This document shows positions 1-12,406 of a stretch of 64,000 bases of DNA, one piece after another (the first letter of the stretch is position 1; the number at the start of each line of letters is the position of its first letter). The translations under genes and the position numbers were made by a program. Source of the stretch: an uncultured Micrococcales bacterium (GTDB lineage Bacteria; Actinomycetota; Actinomycetes; Actinomycetales; Microbacteriaceae). The DNA is taken from NCBI GenBank assembly GCA_903880095.1, contig CAIRNX010000010.1, positions 124,001 through 188,000 on the forward strand, given 5' to 3'. A model generated the notes under the pieces. That model worked only from the letters and a program-made list of their open reading frames with translations. It was not told the DNA's origin and did not search any database.

Positions 1-139
1 AAACGGTTACTTCTGCCCCGGCGTAGTCGTGACCCGCGTCTTTGAGTGTCCACGCAAGTTTTTGCACCAAGGCAATCCCCTGCTGGTGGTCGAGGTTCAG
101 CTTCCAGTTACCCGCGATGAACGCAACACGCTTAGTCAT
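1..139 (-). CDS. tpiA: triosephosphate isomerase, N-terminal part (cut by window edge)
   Basis: Interconverts dihydroxyacetone phosphate and glyceraldehyde 3-phosphate in cytosolic glycolysis. Only the first 46 codons are in the window. They start at ATG 139 and contain AGNWKLN, the family signature with the substrate-binding Asn and catalytic Lys. The start overlaps the end of pgk by 8 nt, so the two are translationally coupled, and the gap-pgk-tpiA order is the usual actinobacterial one. The call is firm, but nothing can be said about the rest of the protein. Confidence 0.93.
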   Translation of the reverse strand, partial: MTKRVAFIAGNWKLNLDHQQGIALVQKLAWTLKDAGHDYAGAEVTV

Positions 140-1337
140 TTAGTACCTCTAGTCCTGGTAGCTTCTTGCCCTCGAGGTATTCGAGGCTGGCGCCACCGCC
201 GGTTGAAATGTGTCCGAATTGGGAGTCTTCGAAGCCGAGAGCTCGAACGGCGGCAGCCGAATCGCCTCCGCCAACTACTGAGAAGCCATTCATCTCGGTG
301 AGCGCCTTTGCTACGGCACGTGTTCCGCCGGCGAACTTGTCGATCTCAAAAACGCCCATTGGGCCGTTCCAGAAAACAGTCTTAGCCTCGGCTATCTCGC
401 GAGCAAAGTTAGCGCCAGACTCCGGGCCAATGTCGAGCCCAAGCCCAGCGGCTCCAAAAGGTGAGCCTTCGATTGCGTCCGCGGCCGTGATTGCGACCTC
501 AGCGTCGGCGCCGAATTTGCTGGCAACCACGATGTCGGTGGGTAACACAATGTCGACACCGAGCTCTTTTGCACGCGCGACGTATCCCTGCACAACGGGA
601 ATCTGATTTGCCTCAAGTAGCGATGAACCAACCTTGTGACCGAGAGCCGCAAGGAACGTGAAAACCATTCCTCCACCAACCAGCAGCTTGTCTACCGTCG
701 GCAGCAGGTGATCAATCACGCCAAGTTTGTCTGAAACCTTAGAGCCACCGAGAACGACCGCATAAGGTCGCTCAGGCTTTGCCGTCAGGCGCTCCAGCAC
801 TTCTAGCTCCTTCTCGATCAAGAAGCCAGCGTATGAGGGCAGCAACTGCGCAAGCTCATAAACAGAAGCCTGCTTGCGGTGCACAACACCGAATCCGTCA
901 GACACCATGATATCGCCAAACTCTGCAAGTTTGCTCGCAAACTCACGACGCTCGTCTTCACTCTTGGCGGTTTCGCCCGGGTTGAAGCGCAGGTTTTCGA
1001 GAACAACAACGCCACCACGGTCGAGGGCCTTGACGGCTCCCCTGGCCTCGCTACCGACGGTGTCGGAGGCAAAGAACACTGGCTGGTCGAGAAGTTCACC
1101 CAAGCGCGTTGCCGCAGGTTCAAGAGAGTACTTCGCTTCAGGTGCGCCTTCTGGGCGCCCCAGGTGAGAAATCACAACGACTTTTGCGCCCTGGTCAACC
1201 AAGTACTTGATGGTTGGCACCGAAGCAACAATTCTGCCGTCATCGGTAATTCTTGAACCATCGAGTGGCACGTTCAGGTCGCAACGGATTACGACCCGCT
1301 TACCGTCGAGGTTTGCGAGTTCAGAGAGCTTGCGCAT
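132..1337 (-). CDS. pgk: phosphoglycerate kinase
   Basis: Transfers the acyl phosphate of 1,3-bisphosphoglycerate to ADP, the first ATP-yielding step of glycolysis. The 401 residues are the normal bacterial length. RCDLNVP at 18-24 and SHLGRP near residue 58 form the N-domain substrate site, and GGGDS with STGGGASLE near the C-terminus form the nucleotide site. It starts 2 nt after the gap stop codon and overlaps tpiA by 8 nt, so the three glycolytic genes form one operon. No clear Shine-Dalgarno is seen, consistent with coupling to gap. Confidence 0.98.
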   Translation of the reverse strand: MRKLSELANLDGKRVVIRCDLNVPLDGSRITDDGRIVASVPTIKYLVDQGAKVVVISHLGRPEGAPEAKYSLEPAATRLGELLDQPVFFASDTVGSEARGAVKALDRGGVVVLENLRFNPGETAKSEDERREFASKLAEFGDIMVSDGFGVVHRKQASVYELAQLLPSYAGFLIEKELEVLERLTAKPERPYAVVLGGSKVSDKLGVIDHLLPTVDKLLVGGGMVFTFLAALGHKVGSSLLEANQIPVVQGYVARAKELGVDIVLPTDIVVASKFGADAEVAITAADAIEGSPFGAAGLGLDIGPESGANFAREIAEAKTVFWNGPMGVFEIDKFAGGTRAVAKALTEMNGFSVVGGGDSAAAVRALGFEDSQFGHISTGGGASLEYLEGKKLPGLEVLND

Positions 1338-1339
1338 TT

Positions 1340-2365
<1,026 letters not shown>

Positions 2366-2381
2366 TCAAGGTTTTCGAACA

Positions 2382-2392
2382 GATAAATTATC
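2382..2392. promoter_or_regulatory. palindrome and possible -10 upstream of gap
   Basis: An 11-base inverted repeat, GATAA-A-TTATC on the plus strand, lies in the 80-nt sod-gap gap. Read on the minus strand it includes GATAAT, which could serve as a -10 box about 35 nt before the gap start. No convincing -35 is visible. It may be an operator, a -10 box or chance. Confidence 0.3.
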
Positions 2393-2430
2393 GACTCTGC
2401 CACGCGCCATTGGGAGCAAAAAGTCTCCTA

Positions 2431-3054
2431 TCAGACTAGCAGTAGACCCTTGGTTTGCGTGCGAGCTGCCTCGAAACGAGCCGTGATGTCTGGCCACGAA
2501 ATGATGTTCCAGAAAGCCTTGACGTATTCGCCCTTGACGTTCTGGTAGTCGAGGTAGAAGGCGTGCTCCCACATGTCGAGCATCAGTAGTGGAACGCTGC
2601 CTGCTGCCAGGTTGCCCTGGTGGTCGTATAGCTGCTCAATGATCAGCTTTTCGCCGAGGATATCCCAGGCGAGAATTGCCCAACCTGAACCCTGAATGCC
2701 TAGCGATGCAGCGGTGAAGTGTGCACGGAATGCGTCGAATGAACCGAAGAATTCGTCGATTGCTGCTGCCAGCTCGCCAACCGGCTTGTCGCCACCCTCA
2801 GGTGACATGTTGCGCCAGAAGACCGTGTGGTTTACGTGGCCAGCGAGGTTGAAGGCTAGGTCCTTCTGAAGCTTGTTGACCCAGGTTAGGTCGTTCTTCT
2901 CGCGAGCCTCTTCAAGGGCTTCAAGTGCGAGGTTTGCACCGTTGACGTATGCCAAGTGGTGCTTGTCGTGGTGGAGCTCCATGATCTTGCCCGAGATGTT
3001 TGGCTCGAGGGCTCCGTAGTCGTAGCTGAGGTCAGGAAGTACGTATTTGCTCAT
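2431..3054 (-). CDS. sodA: superoxide dismutase, Mn/Fe family
   Basis: Dismutates superoxide to oxygen and hydrogen peroxide in the cytosol. It has 207 residues, full length for the family. The four metal ligands are present: His28 in MELHHDKHH, His76 in GHVNH, and Asp160 and His164 in LDMWEHAFY. The choice of Mn or Fe cannot be settled from sequence alone. A GGAG five bases before the ATG supports the start. It sits between whiA and gap, 28 nt after whiA, and is the only oxidative-stress gene in the window. Confidence 0.96.
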   Translation of the reverse strand: MSKYVLPDLSYDYGALEPNISGKIMELHHDKHHLAYVNGANLALEALEEAREKNDLTWVNKLQKDLAFNLAGHVNHTVFWRNMSPEGGDKPVGELAAAIDEFFGSFDAFRAHFTAASLGIQGSGWAILAWDILGEKLIIEQLYDHQGNLAAGSVPLLMLDMWEHAFYLDYQNVKGEYVKAFWNIISWPDITARFEAARTQTKGLLLV

Positions 3055-3082
3055 GATTTCTCCAACTGTTCTTAGGTCTAGT

Positions 3083-4054
3083 CTATTCCGCGTCGCCGAG
3101 GTAAGCCTCGGTTGACGGAATGCCGAGCTCTTCGGCCTTTTTGTCGGCCATCGCTAGCAGGCGGCGAATCCGCCCAGCGATTGCGTCCTTGGTCATCGGC
3201 GGGTCTGAGAGGTGACCCAATTCATCGAGGCTTGCTTGCTTATGCTTTAGGCGCAGCTCCCCAGCATACTTCAGGTGGTCAGGAATATCGTCGCCGAGAA
3301 TCTCAAGCGCTCGGGCAACCCTTGCACCCGCCGCGACTGCAGCTTGAGCGCTGCGGCGAAGGTTGGCATCGTCAAAGTTAGCCAGACGATTAGCGGTTGC
3401 CCGCACCTCGCGACGAAGTCGAAGTTCTTCCCACTTGAGAACCTGAGTGTGAGCGCCCATGTGCGTCAACATGGTCGCGATTGCTTCTCCTTCACGGATT
3501 ACCACTCGGTGAACTCCGCGAACCTCGCGTGCCTTGGCAACCACACCTAAACGGCGAGCAACACCCACGAGCGCCATTGCCGCTTCATTGCCTGGCGCGG
3601 TTACCTCAAGTGAAGCCGATCGCCCCGGGTCGGTTAGTGAACCGTGAGCCAAAAAGGCGCCGCGCCAAATGGCTTGAGCTTCTTCAATTGAGCCAGAAAC
3701 CAACGAAGCAGGCAGGCCGCGAACCGGACGCCCGCGACCGTCAACCAAGCCGGTCTGGCGGGCAAGCACGTCGCCCTGCTCGAGAACTCGAACCTGGTAG
3801 TGGCTCTGTTTGCGAATGCCGCCGGCCGAAATCACGGCAAGTTCGCTTTTCACGCCGAACACCTCGGCGAGATCCTTGCTGATGCGGCGCGCGATTGCCG
3901 CCCCGTCTACCTCAACTTCGATTGCTACCCGACCGGCAATCAAGTGCAGGCCACCCGCAAAGCGCAGGATCGTCGATAACTCTGCGACACGAACCGAGTT
4001 CTTTTTGACTTCGATTCGCGCTAGTTCGTCCTTAAGGTCTGCTGTCAGCGCCAT
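3083..4054 (-). CDS. whiA: WhiA family DNA-binding regulator
   Basis: WhiA is a DNA-binding protein with a LAGLIDADG-like N-terminal fold and a C-terminal helix-turn-helix. It controls sporulation and division genes in Streptomyces and is kept in non-sporulating actinobacteria and Firmicutes. The protein has 323 residues, and the C-terminal part from about residue 220 ([14 protein letters not shown] onwards) is the conserved helix-turn-helix region. GGAG five bases before ATG 4054 fixes the start. It lies 2 nt after rapZ; the yvcK gene that usually separates the two is missing. Confidence 0.95.
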   Translation of the reverse strand: MALTADLKDELARIEVKKNSVRVAELSTILRFAGGLHLIAGRVAIEVEVDGAAIARRISKDLAEVFGVKSELAVISAGGIRKQSHYQVRVLEQGDVLARQTGLVDGRGRPVRGLPASLVSGSIEEAQAIWRGAFLAHGSLTDPGRSASLEVTAPGNEAAMALVGVARRLGVVAKAREVRGVHRVVIREGEAIATMLTHMGAHTQVLKWEELRLRREVRATANRLANFDDANLRRSAQAAVAAGARVARALEILGDDIPDHLKYAGELRLKHKQASLDELGHLSDPPMTKDAIAGRIRRLLAMADKKAEELGIPSTEAYLGDAE

Positions 4055-4056
4055 TG

Positions 4057-4929
4057 CTACTCCTTGCCTAGGTCGCGGTGTTTTAGGTTGACCGCGATAT
4101 CTGATTCATGTGAGAGAAGTTCTGCGATTTTTCTTGAGATAGCAACCGAACGATGTTTGCCACCGGTGCAACCAATCGCGATGGTTGCATAACGCTTATT
4201 TTCGGTTTGGTAACCGCGAAGAACCGGTCGTAATGCGTTCACGTATGAAGCTACGAACTCTTCGGCACCTGGGCTGGCCAAGACGTAGTCACTAACCTTG
4301 TCGTCTTCACCGTTGAAGGGGCGAAGAGCCTCCTCCCAGAAAGGGTTTGGCAGAAAGCGCATGTCGGCGACCATGTCTGCGTCGGTCGGGAGCCCGTATT
4401 TGAAACCGAAAGACATCACTGTGAGCTGAAGTCGACTTGAGTGCTCGAGCGAAAAATGATCTGTGATCTTCGTGCTCAATTGATGAATGTTTAGGTCGCT
4501 CGTGTCGATCACGACGTCGGCATCTTCGCGAAGGTTTACTAAGCGCAATCGCTCAGTTGCAATGCCGTCAAGAATCGTGCCACTTCCCTGCAACGGGTGT
4601 GGTCTTCTAACCTGCTCGAATCGCTTCACCAAAGCGGAGTCGGTGGCTTCAAGAAAAAGTACCCGAAGATTTACCCCACTGCCGCGTAACTGAGCGAGGT
4701 GTTCGGTGAATTCGCCGAAGAATTCGCCACCGCGCACATCGATGACCACGGCAAGTTTTGGCAGCTTGCTTTCGGTAAGCGTGAACAGGTCGCTGATGGG
4801 TGAAAGCATCTGGGGTGGAAGGTTGTCAACCACATACCAACCGAGGTCTTCTAGGGCGTTACCGACCGTGGAACGCCCAGCACCAGACATGCCGGTGACA
4901 ACCAGCAGTTCGTGCTTTTTTTGGACCAA
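4057..4929 (-). CDS. rapZ: RapZ/YvcJ family nucleotide-binding protein
   Basis: P-loop protein of the RapZ family. In E. coli RapZ is an RNase adaptor controlling glmS mRNA; in Gram-positives the role is less clear and ATP/GTP binding is the main known property. The 290 residues carry a Walker A at 13-21 (GMSGAGRST) and the family C-terminal motif [11 protein letters not shown]. The start is TTG 4929, five bases after GGGGAG. It lies between uvrC and whiA, as in other actinobacteria. Confidence 0.95.
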   Translation of the reverse strand: MVQKKHELLVVTGMSGAGRSTVGNALEDLGWYVVDNLPPQMLSPISDLFTLTESKLPKLAVVIDVRGGEFFGEFTEHLAQLRGSGVNLRVLFLEATDSALVKRFEQVRRPHPLQGSGTILDGIATERLRLVNLREDADVVIDTSDLNIHQLSTKITDHFSLEHSSRLQLTVMSFGFKYGLPTDADMVADMRFLPNPFWEEALRPFNGEDDKVSDYVLASPGAEEFVASYVNALRPVLRGYQTENKRYATIAIGCTGGKHRSVAISRKIAELLSHESDIAVNLKHRDLGKE

Positions 4930-4936
4930 GTCGGCT

Positions 4937-4987
4937 CCCCTTTGTCGTGTTTCACCACTTTACCGCGATTGCGACACGCCGAAGGGG
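4937..4987 (-). promoter_or_regulatory. possible hairpin covering the rapZ ribosome-binding site
   Basis: Nearly the whole uvrC-rapZ gap can fold back. CCCCTT next to the uvrC stop pairs with AAGGGG of the rapZ Shine-Dalgarno, and CGTGT pairs with ACACG, separated by a 3x3 internal loop and a loop of about 23 nt. There is no U tract, so it is not a standard terminator. It could hide the rapZ ribosome-binding site. This comes from base pairing by eye only. Confidence 0.3.
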
Positions 4988-4988
4988 G

Positions 4989-6836
4989 TTATTCGGAAAG
5001 TGATTTAACTATTTGGGTTGCGAGTGCTGGCCCAATGCCTGCGACATCGGCGATTTCATCGGCGGAAGCTATCTTTAAACGCTTCGCTGAGCCGAAATGC
5101 TTGAGAAGAGCTGAGACTCTCTTCTCACCAAGGCCTGGTATTTCACTCAAAACAGATGCGATTGCGAGTGAACGCTTCTTGCGTTGGAAAGTGATCGCGA
5201 ACCGGTGCGCTTCGTCACGGATTCTTTGCAACAAAAACAGTTCATCGGTTGCTCGCGGGAGGATTATCGGAAACTCTGAGCCCGGCACCCAAACCTCTTC
5301 GAGGCGCTTGGCCAGCCCTACAACGTTCAAACCCTCAACCCCTGAGTCTCGAATGGCTCTGGCCGCCGCATTCACCTGCGGAATACCGCCATCAACGATA
5401 AGTAGCGAGGGGCGGTAAGAGAACTTGGTGGCATCTAAATCAACATCGCCTTCTCTCAGGTACTTTAATCGTCGAGTGAGAACCTGATAAATGGAGTCGG
5501 TGTCGTCTGTTGTGTTCTCGATTGAAAAGCGACGGTAATGATCTTTCTTCGGCAAGCCGTCTTCAAAGACGACCATGGACGCAACCACGTCGGTTCCGGC
5601 AAGGTGCGAAACATCGAAACATTCGATGCGCAGCGGTGCTTCGGTTAGGTTGAGGGCCTTTTGAATACCTGCCAAGGCGTCGGCGCGAGCAGTGAAGTCG
5701 GTTGAACGCTTGGTCTTGTAAAGCATTAACGAATGTTTGGCATTGGTAAGTGCCGTCTCTGCAAGAGATCGCTTGTCACCCCGCTGCGGAATTCTCAGGT
5801 CAACCTTTGAACCCTTAAGTTCAGACAGCCACTGAGACATCGCAGCGAAGTCGTCTGGGAGCACTGGAACGAGTATTTCTTTCGGCAGGTCTTCAGGAGC
5901 TGCCCCAACGTAGGTGTTCTGCAATGCGTATTCAACAATTTCTGGCAGGCTACGTTCAAGTTCTTTATCGACCACCCAGCCGCGCACTCCCCTGATGCGG
6001 CCGCCACGGACCTTGAAAAGACTCACTGCTGCTGCCAACTCGTCGTCGGCGATACCAAAAAGGTCGGCGTCAGTGTCGTCGCTAAAAACCACGGTGCTCT
6101 TCTCAAGCACGGCCTCCAGGGCCGAAACCTGATCGCGAAGCTTTGCCGCTAGTTCGTATTGCTGCTCCTCGCTCGCCTTGGCCATACGGTCGCGAAGCAG
6201 TTCGATGTGCTTCGTGTCGCTGCCTGCCATGAAATCGTTGAACTCTTTTGCGATTTGCTTGTGCTCTGCGGGAGTCACTCTGGCAACACACGGGGCGGCG
6301 CATTTGCCGATGTCGCCGAGCAAACAGGCGCGTTGCGTAGACGTCGCGCGCTGGTAAATCCCCGTGCTGCACGAGCGCACCGGGTAAACCTTGAGCAGGG
6401 TGTCGAGAGTTTCGCGAACCGTCCAAGCCTGCGTGTACGGGCCGAAGTATTTCGTGCCCTTGTTGTCGCGATTGCGAGTGATGAACACCCTGGGAACCGA
6501 GTCGCCCATCGAAACCGCGAGGTAAGGGTACGACTTGTCGTCTTTGAAGCGAACATTGAACTGTGGGTTGAACTCTTTGATCCAGGTGAATTCGAGTTGG
6601 AGCGCTTCGAATTCTGACTTAACGATCGTCCATTGCAGGTCGGTCGCTGTCTCAACCATTCGTCTAGTCCGTTTGTGAAGAGTCTCTGGGTTAGCGAAGT
6701 AGCTACTCAGGCGCTGGCGTAGATTATTGGCCTTGCCAACGTAAATGACGCGACCGGTTTCATCCAACCACCGATAAACCCCAGGGTTTGTGGGTATGTC
6801 TGACGTCTTTGGGCGCCAAGACAGGTGGCCGCTCAC
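4989..6836 (-). CDS. uvrC: excinuclease ABC subunit C
   Basis: Makes both incisions in nucleotide excision repair when docked on the UvrB-damage complex. The 615 residues hold, in order, a GIY-YIG nuclease domain from about residue 16 ([18 protein letters not shown]), a UVR motif near 205-240 that binds UvrB, an RNase H-like second nuclease domain beginning near [12 protein letters not shown], and two helix-hairpin-helix motifs at the end ([18 protein letters not shown]). GTG 6836 has AGGG six bases upstream. It starts 2 nt after uvrA ends. Confidence 0.98.
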   Translation of the reverse strand: MSGHLSWRPKTSDIPTNPGVYRWLDETGRVIYVGKANNLRQRLSSYFANPETLHKRTRRMVETATDLQWTIVKSEFEALQLEFTWIKEFNPQFNVRFKDDKSYPYLAVSMGDSVPRVFITRNRDNKGTKYFGPYTQAWTVRETLDTLLKVYPVRSCSTGIYQRATSTQRACLLGDIGKCAAPCVARVTPAEHKQIAKEFNDFMAGSDTKHIELLRDRMAKASEEQQYELAAKLRDQVSALEAVLEKSTVVFSDDTDADLFGIADDELAAAVSLFKVRGGRIRGVRGWVVDKELERSLPEIVEYALQNTYVGAAPEDLPKEILVPVLPDDFAAMSQWLSELKGSKVDLRIPQRGDKRSLAETALTNAKHSLMLYKTKRSTDFTARADALAGIQKALNLTEAPLRIECFDVSHLAGTDVVASMVVFEDGLPKKDHYRRFSIENTTDDTDSIYQVLTRRLKYLREGDVDLDATKFSYRPSLLIVDGGIPQVNAAARAIRDSGVEGLNVVGLAKRLEEVWVPGSEFPIILPRATDELFLLQRIRDEAHRFAITFQRKKRSLAIASVLSEIPGLGEKRVSALLKHFGSAKRLKIASADEIADVAGIGPALATQIVKSLSE

Positions 6837-6838
6837 GG

Positions 6839-9688
6839 TTAACCCTTGAGTATCTCGCCGAGAAACTGACCGGTGAATGAAAGCTTGTTTTTTGCAACCT
6901 CTTCAGGAGTGCCGATGGCAACGATTTCGCCGCCACGGAATCCGCCTTCAGGGCCAAGGTCGATGACGTGGTCTGCACACTTGATTACGTCGAGGTTGTG
7001 CTCGATGACAATCACGGTGTTGCCTTTCTCCACCAAGCCGTTTAGCACGAGTAGCAATTTGCGAGTGTCTTCGAAGTGCAGACCAGTAGTCGGCTCGTCG
7101 AGAACGTAGATGGAGCGACCAAAACTGCGTTTTTGCAGTTCGGTGGCAAGCTTGACGCGCTGCGCCTCACCGCCCGAAAGAGTCGTTGCAGATTGGCCTA
7201 AGCGAACGTAGCCGAGGCCAACATCTACCAGCGTGTTTAGGTAGCGTGCGATAGCGCTGATCGGCGCGAAGAATTCGGCCGCCTCGCTGATTGGCATCTC
7301 GAGCACTTCGGCGATGTTTTTACCCTTGTAGAGAACCTGTAGGGTTTCGCGGTTGTAGCGCTCGCCATGGCAAACCTCGCAGGCCACGTAGACGTCAGGT
7401 AGAAAGTTCATTTCAATACACAGGGTTCCGTCGCCCGAGCAAGCCTCGCATCGGCCGCCCTTGACGTTGAACGAGAAGCGGCCCTGCTGATACCCGCGAG
7501 CCTTAGCTTCTTGAGTTTCGGCAAACAGCTTGCGAATGTGGTCGAACACACCTGTGTAAGTGGCCGGGTTTGATCGTGGAGTGCGCCCAATCGGGTTCTG
7601 GTCGACGTGTACGACCTTGTCGAGCAGTTCTAGACCTTCGATGCGTGTGTGTCGGCCTGGCACGCCCTTGGCCCCGTTGAGGGCGTTAGCGAGCACCTCG
7701 TAGAGCACGTCGTTGACTAGTGAAGACTTACCTGAGCCAGAAACACCAGTAACTGCGGTTAGCAGCCCAAGCGGGAACTCGACATCAACGTTTTTGAGGT
7801 TGTTTTCTTTCGCGCCGACAACCTTGACAATTCGGTCGCGGTCGATTGGGCGACGTGTTGCCGGTGTGGCGATTTTTTCGCGCCCTGAAAGAAAGTCGCC
7901 GGTAATCGACTTGGTGTTCTTCAGAAGTTCGGCGTAGGTGCCCGAGTGCACCACTTCACCGCCGTGAATTCCTGCTCGTGGGCCGATGTCGACTACCCAG
8001 TCAGAGGCCTTGATGGTGTCTTCGTCGTGCTCCACGACGATCAGAGTGTTGCCGAGGTCGCGAAGTTTGATCAACGTCTCGATTAGGCGAAGGTTGTCAC
8101 GTTGGTGCAAACCAATCGACGGCTCATCGAGAACATAGAGAACACCGGTGAGACCGGAGCCAATCTGCGTAGCGAGGCGAATGCGCTGGGCCTCGCCACC
8201 CGAAAGTGAACCGGCCGAGCGTTCGAGACTTAGATAATCGAGACCTACAGCCAGCAAGAAATCGAGTCTCGCCTTAATTTCACGAAGCACCTGGGCGGCG
8301 ATTTTGGCATCGCGCTCGTCAAGCTCGATTGTGGAGAAGTAGGCCACTGCCTCGCCAAGGCTCATTGAGGTTACGTCGGCAATCGATTTGCCAAAAACCT
8401 TTACAGCCAAAACCTCGGGTTTAAGTCTCTTGCCGTCGCAATCTGGGCAAGGAATCTCACGAAGGTAACCGGCCCAACGGTCTCTAGACCAGTCGCTCTC
8501 GGTTTCTTGATGTTTGCGAGCAACATAGGCGAGGACACCTTCGAAGCCCGAGGTGTAACGGAGTTCGCGCCCGTAGCGGTTCTTCCACTTCACCTTCACG
8601 TCGAAGTTGTTACCGTGAATGATCGCCTCGCGAACCTCTTCGTCGAGGTCCTTCCATGGGGTGTCGAGCGAAAACTCGAGTTCTTCGGCAAGCCCCTGAA
8701 CCATGCGTTGGTAATAAGGGAACAGCCCCTTACCCGCCTGTGACCAAGGCAAAATCGCGCCACCGTTGACGCTCGCGCCTTCGTCGCCGATTACGAGAGC
8801 GGCGTCAACCTGCATCTTGGTGCCAAGACCGCTACAGGCCGGGCAGGCTCCAAAAGGTGCATTGAACGAAAAAGTTCGGGGTTCGATTTCGGTGAGGCTA
8901 AGTGCGTGCTCGTTTGGGCAAGACATCTTCTCGCTGAAAACGCGCTGCTCGCCCTTTTTGTCGACGAAATCGACGATGATTCGGCCGTCGGCCAATTTCA
9001 GTGCGGTTTCGACCGAGTCGGCCAGGCGTCCGATTATGTCGCTCTTGGCTACGAGGCGATCGACAACTACCGAGATGTCGTGTTTGAAGGTCTTCTTTAG
9101 GGGCTGTGCGTCAGCAAGCTGAACGGTTTCGCCGTCAACAACGGCTCGAGCGTAACCTTGGGCGCTCAGCTCTTTGAAAAGGTCGACAAACTCGCCCTTC
9201 TTCTGATCAACAATTTGAGCCAAAATCTGAAAGCGAGTGCCTTCATCGAGTTCCATGATCTGGTCGACAATTTGCTGCGGGGTTTGTTTGACGATCTTCT
9301 CGCCACATTCAGCGCAAAAAGGCACACCAATGCGCGCCCAGAGTAGACGGAGGTAGTCGTGAATTTCTGTGATCGTACCTACAGTCGAACGAGGGTTTCG
9401 GTTTGTTGATTTCTGGTCGATCGAAACAGCGGGGCTCAAACCCTCGATGAAGTCGACGTCTGGGCGATCAACCTGGCCCAAGAACTGACGAGCATAGGCG
9501 CTTAGCGATTCGACGTAGCGACGCTGGCCCTCTGCAAAAATGGTGTCGAATGCGAGAGAAGACTTGCCAGAGCCAGAAAGACCCGTGAACACCACAAGCG
9601 AATCACGTGGAATCTCGAGGTTCAAGTTCTTCAGATTATGAACCCGCGCACCGCGGACGATTAGTTTGTCATGGGAGTTGTTCACCAT
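6839..9688 (-). CDS. uvrA: excinuclease ABC subunit A
   Basis: Damage-scanning ATPase that loads UvrB at lesions. The 949 residues carry two ABC ATPase modules. The first Walker A is GLSGSGKS (36-43) and the second is GVSGSGKSS near residue 645. Both signature sequences ([13 protein letters not shown] and [13 protein letters not shown]) are intact. Zinc-module cysteines are present in both halves ([16 protein letters not shown] with CEVCHGERY). It lies 6 nt after uvrB and before uvrC, so all three excinuclease subunits form one transcription unit. Confidence 0.99.
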   Translation of the reverse strand: MVNNSHDKLIVRGARVHNLKNLNLEIPRDSLVVFTGLSGSGKSSLAFDTIFAEGQRRYVESLSAYARQFLGQVDRPDVDFIEGLSPAVSIDQKSTNRNPRSTVGTITEIHDYLRLLWARIGVPFCAECGEKIVKQTPQQIVDQIMELDEGTRFQILAQIVDQKKGEFVDLFKELSAQGYARAVVDGETVQLADAQPLKKTFKHDISVVVDRLVAKSDIIGRLADSVETALKLADGRIIVDFVDKKGEQRVFSEKMSCPNEHALSLTEIEPRTFSFNAPFGACPACSGLGTKMQVDAALVIGDEGASVNGGAILPWSQAGKGLFPYYQRMVQGLAEELEFSLDTPWKDLDEEVREAIIHGNNFDVKVKWKNRYGRELRYTSGFEGVLAYVARKHQETESDWSRDRWAGYLREIPCPDCDGKRLKPEVLAVKVFGKSIADVTSMSLGEAVAYFSTIELDERDAKIAAQVLREIKARLDFLLAVGLDYLSLERSAGSLSGGEAQRIRLATQIGSGLTGVLYVLDEPSIGLHQRDNLRLIETLIKLRDLGNTLIVVEHDEDTIKASDWVVDIGPRAGIHGGEVVHSGTYAELLKNTKSITGDFLSGREKIATPATRRPIDRDRIVKVVGAKENNLKNVDVEFPLGLLTAVTGVSGSGKSSLVNDVLYEVLANALNGAKGVPGRHTRIEGLELLDKVVHVDQNPIGRTPRSNPATYTGVFDHIRKLFAETQEAKARGYQQGRFSFNVKGGRCEACSGDGTLCIEMNFLPDVYVACEVCHGERYNRETLQVLYKGKNIAEVLEMPISEAAEFFAPISAIARYLNTLVDVGLGYVRLGQSATTLSGGEAQRVKLATELQKRSFGRSIYVLDEPTTGLHFEDTRKLLLVLNGLVEKGNTVIVIEHNLDVIKCADHVIDLGPEGGFRGGEIVAIGTPEEVAKNKLSFTGQFLGEILKG

Positions 9689-9694
9689 ACGAGT

Positions 9695-11758
9695 TTAAGC
9701 GTGCCCGGCCTTCTCGATTTGCCGCAACTCGTACTTGAGCTCAGAAATCTCGTCACGAAGGCGCGCTGCCAACTCAAAGTTGAGTTCGGCGGCAGCGCCC
9801 TTCATCTGCTCGTCGAGTTCTTGAACGATCGAAAGCAATTCGTCGTAACCATCAGCCGCCACTCCCCTGCGCCCACGAATTGGCATGGGTTTGCCGTCAC
9901 GGCGCTTTGCCTTTTCAAGCAACTCAGCGGTGTCGGCTTCTTCGCGCATGATTTGGTCGGTAATGTCGGCGATCTTTTTTCGCAGCGGTTGAGGGTCGAC
10001 GCCACGCTCAAGGTTGTAGGCAACCTGCTTGGCCCTGCGCCTGTCGGTTTCGTCAATCGCCTTCGCCATCGCATCTGTGATGTTGTCGGCATACATGTGC
10101 ACTTCACCGCTTACGTTTCGAGCGGCACGGCCAATGGTCTGAATCAGTGATGTTGCAGAGCGCAGGAATCCCTGTTTGTCTGCGTCCAAGATTGCTACCA
10201 GCGAAACCTCCGGGAGGTCAAGGCCTTCGCGGAGCAGGTTGATACCGATGAGCACGTCGAAGAGTCCCATGCGAAGTTCTCGAAGAAGCTCGACTCGGCG
10301 AAGTGTGTCAACGTCTGAGTGGAGGTAGCGAACGCGAACACCAGCTTCTGTTAAGAAGTCGGTTAGCTCTTCGGACATCTTTTTCGTGAGCGTAGTGACC
10401 AGCACTCGTTCGTCTCGCTCGGTGCGAACCCGAATCTCTTCAAGGAGGTCATCGATTTGCCCCTTGATCGGCTTGATGACGATCTTTGGGTCAACCAGAC
10501 CGGTTGGTCGAATGATTTGTTCAACCACTCCGTCGCTGACACCCATCTCGTATTTGCCCGGTGTGGCAGATAGGTAGACGGTTTGGCCGACACGGTCGAG
10601 AAATTCGTCCCAGCGTAGTGGGCGGTTGTCTAGGGCACTTGGAAGGCGAAACCCGTGCTCGACAAGGGTTCGTTTGCGACTCGAATCGCCCTCGTACATC
10701 GCACCAATCTGCGGCACCGTGACATGAGACTCGTCGATAACTGTTAAGAAGTCGTCTGGAAAATAGTCGAGTAGACAGCTGGGAGCGCTGCCCTGCTCGC
10801 GCCCGTCAATGTGGCGAGAGTAGTTTTCGATGCCTGAGCAAAAACCAACCTCTTTGATCATTTCTAGGTCGAAAGTGGTGCGCATTTTTAGGCGTTGAGC
10901 TTCGAGCAACTTGCCCTCTTTTTCGAGCTGCAACGTGCGTTGAGCCAGTTCGTTCTCGATGTTCTCGATTGCTTCAGCCATGCGTTCGACAGGCGCGACG
11001 TAGTAAGAAGCCGGAAAGATTGCCACTGCGGTCTCTTTGGCCACAACGTCGCCGGTTAGCGGGTTAAGCGAGTAGATTGCTTCGATTTGGTCGCCGAAAA
11101 ACTCGATGCGCGTCGCAAGTTCGTCATAAACCGGGATGATTTCGATGGTGTCGCCTTTGACCCTAAAGTTGCCGCGAGAGAAATCGATGTCGTTGCGCTT
11201 GTATTGCAGTTCGACGAATTTGCGTATCAACTTATCGCGACCAGGGGTGTCACCCACCTGCAAGGCGACACTCTGGTTGAGGTATTCGGCTGGGGCACCG
11301 AGACCGTAGATGCAAGAAACGGTTGAAACCACCACCACGTCTCTGCGACTAAGCAGGCTCATCGTGGCTTTGTAGCGAAGGCGCTCAACCTCTGAGTTGA
11401 TAGACGAGTCCTTCTCGATGAAGGTATCGGTTTGCGGAACATACGCTTCTGGTTGGTAGTAGTCGTAATAGGAAACGAAATACTCAACCGCGTTGTTCGG
11501 CAGGAGCTCGCGAAACTCGTTGACGAGTTGGGCTGCCAAGGTCTTGTTGTGAGCGAGAACAAGTGTTGGGCGCTGGAGTTCTTCAACCAACCAGGCAGTT
11601 GTTGCAGACTTACCAGTACCGGTTGCGCCGAGAAGGACCACGTCCTTTTCGCCCGCTCTGATTCGACCAGCCAACTCGGCGATTGCCGTCGGTTGGTCGC
11701 CGCTTGGTTTGTATTCGCTAATTACCTCGAACGGCGCAACGCTGCGTGTCGGCTCCAT
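9695..11758 (-). CDS. uvrB: excinuclease ABC subunit B
   Basis: DNA-damage verifying helicase-like subunit that hands the lesion to UvrC. The protein shows Walker A ([13 protein letters not shown]), the damage-probing beta-hairpin ([20 protein letters not shown]), the DESH box ([12 protein letters not shown]), C-terminal helicase motifs (QTIGRAARN) and a final UVR domain that contacts UvrC. I chose ATG 11758 (687 residues) over an in-frame TTG at 11764, which would leave only two bases between the GGGG and the start. It begins 2 nt after the coaE stop. Confidence 0.98.
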   Translation of the reverse strand: MEPTRSVAPFEVISEYKPSGDQPTAIAELAGRIRAGEKDVVLLGATGTGKSATTAWLVEELQRPTLVLAHNKTLAAQLVNEFRELLPNNAVEYFVSYYDYYQPEAYVPQTDTFIEKDSSINSEVERLRYKATMSLLSRRDVVVVSTVSCIYGLGAPAEYLNQSVALQVGDTPGRDKLIRKFVELQYKRNDIDFSRGNFRVKGDTIEIIPVYDELATRIEFFGDQIEAIYSLNPLTGDVVAKETAVAIFPASYYVAPVERMAEAIENIENELAQRTLQLEKEGKLLEAQRLKMRTTFDLEMIKEVGFCSGIENYSRHIDGREQGSAPSCLLDYFPDDFLTVIDESHVTVPQIGAMYEGDSSRKRTLVEHGFRLPSALDNRPLRWDEFLDRVGQTVYLSATPGKYEMGVSDGVVEQIIRPTGLVDPKIVIKPIKGQIDDLLEEIRVRTERDERVLVTTLTKKMSEELTDFLTEAGVRVRYLHSDVDTLRRVELLRELRMGLFDVLIGINLLREGLDLPEVSLVAILDADKQGFLRSATSLIQTIGRAARNVSGEVHMYADNITDAMAKAIDETDRRRAKQVAYNLERGVDPQPLRKKIADITDQIMREEADTAELLEKAKRRDGKPMPIRGRRGVAADGYDELLSIVQELDEQMKGAAAELNFELAARLRDEISELKYELRQIEKAGHA

Positions 11759-11760
11759 GA

Positions 11761-12348
11761 TCAAAGCCCCGCTTCAAAGGTTTCAAAAAGAACACGAGCG
11801 TCTCGCATGAGCAGCTCGATGTCTTGGTTTGAACTCAAAATGTAGTTGGCTCGGTTGGCTCGGTGCGCCGGTGAAGTTTGGTTCTTGATTCGCGCTTTCG
11901 CGTCCTCTTCGGTCATTCCGCGGTGCCTGATCATTCGTGCAATTTGGTCGGCCTCTGGAGCCTCAACGGTGACCACGGCGTCAAAAGGAAGATCGACATT
12001 GGCTTCGACCAATAGCGGAACAACGTAGACAACAATCGGTGTCTTTGATTCGGCAATTAGTCGTCGAGATTCTGCGCTAACAATGGGGTGAATGATTGCC
12101 TCAAGTTCTTTGCGTTTTTGCTCGTCGGAGAACACGGTCTCTGCGAGTGCTGCGCGATTTAGCGAGCCATCCACGATCACGGAGTCGCCGAACAATTCCC
12201 TAACCGACTCAAGCCCCTTCGTGCCTGGCGCTACGGCCTCTCGAGCGAGAACATCGGCATCGATAACCGCTGCGCCCAGCGACTCCCACAGCGAGGCAAC
12301 AGTCGATTTTCCGGCGGCGATGCCTCCGGTCAGGCCAATAAGGAACAC
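11761..12348 (-). CDS. coaE: dephospho-CoA kinase
   Basis: Phosphorylates the 3'-hydroxyl of dephospho-CoA, the last step of coenzyme A synthesis. The 195 residues start at GTG 12348 and carry the P-loop GGIAAGKST at 8-16. The body is an NMP-kinase-like fold with the Asp-containing segment [12 protein letters not shown] after the first strands. It lacks the C-terminal extension found in some mycobacterial CoaE proteins. It sits between rpsA and uvrB, the usual actinobacterial place; coaBC, earlier in the same pathway, is at 39646-40803. Confidence 0.95.
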   Translation of the reverse strand: MFLIGLTGGIAAGKSTVASLWESLGAAVIDADVLAREAVAPGTKGLESVRELFGDSVIVDGSLNRAALAETVFSDEQKRKELEAIIHPIVSAESRRLIAESKTPIVVYVVPLLVEANVDLPFDAVVTVEAPEADQIARMIRHRGMTEEDAKARIKNQTSPAHRANRANYILSSNQDIELLMRDARVLFETFEAGL

Positions 12349-12360
12349 GCTTAAAGCCTA

Positions 12361-12392
12361 AACGGGAGCCGGCCCGAAGGCTGACTCCCGTT
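12361..12392 (-). terminator. hairpin with UUCG loop after rpsA
   Basis: Between the rpsA stop and the coaE start the minus strand forms AACGGGAG...CTCCCGTT (8 bp), extended inwards with one mismatch to a GCC-UUCG-GGC cap. The T tract is poor (TTTAGGCTTT). It is probably a partial or intrinsic terminator trimming rpsA transcripts, 13 nt ahead of coaE. Confidence 0.65.
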
Positions 12393-12406
12393 CAGATTGA
12401 GTTTGA

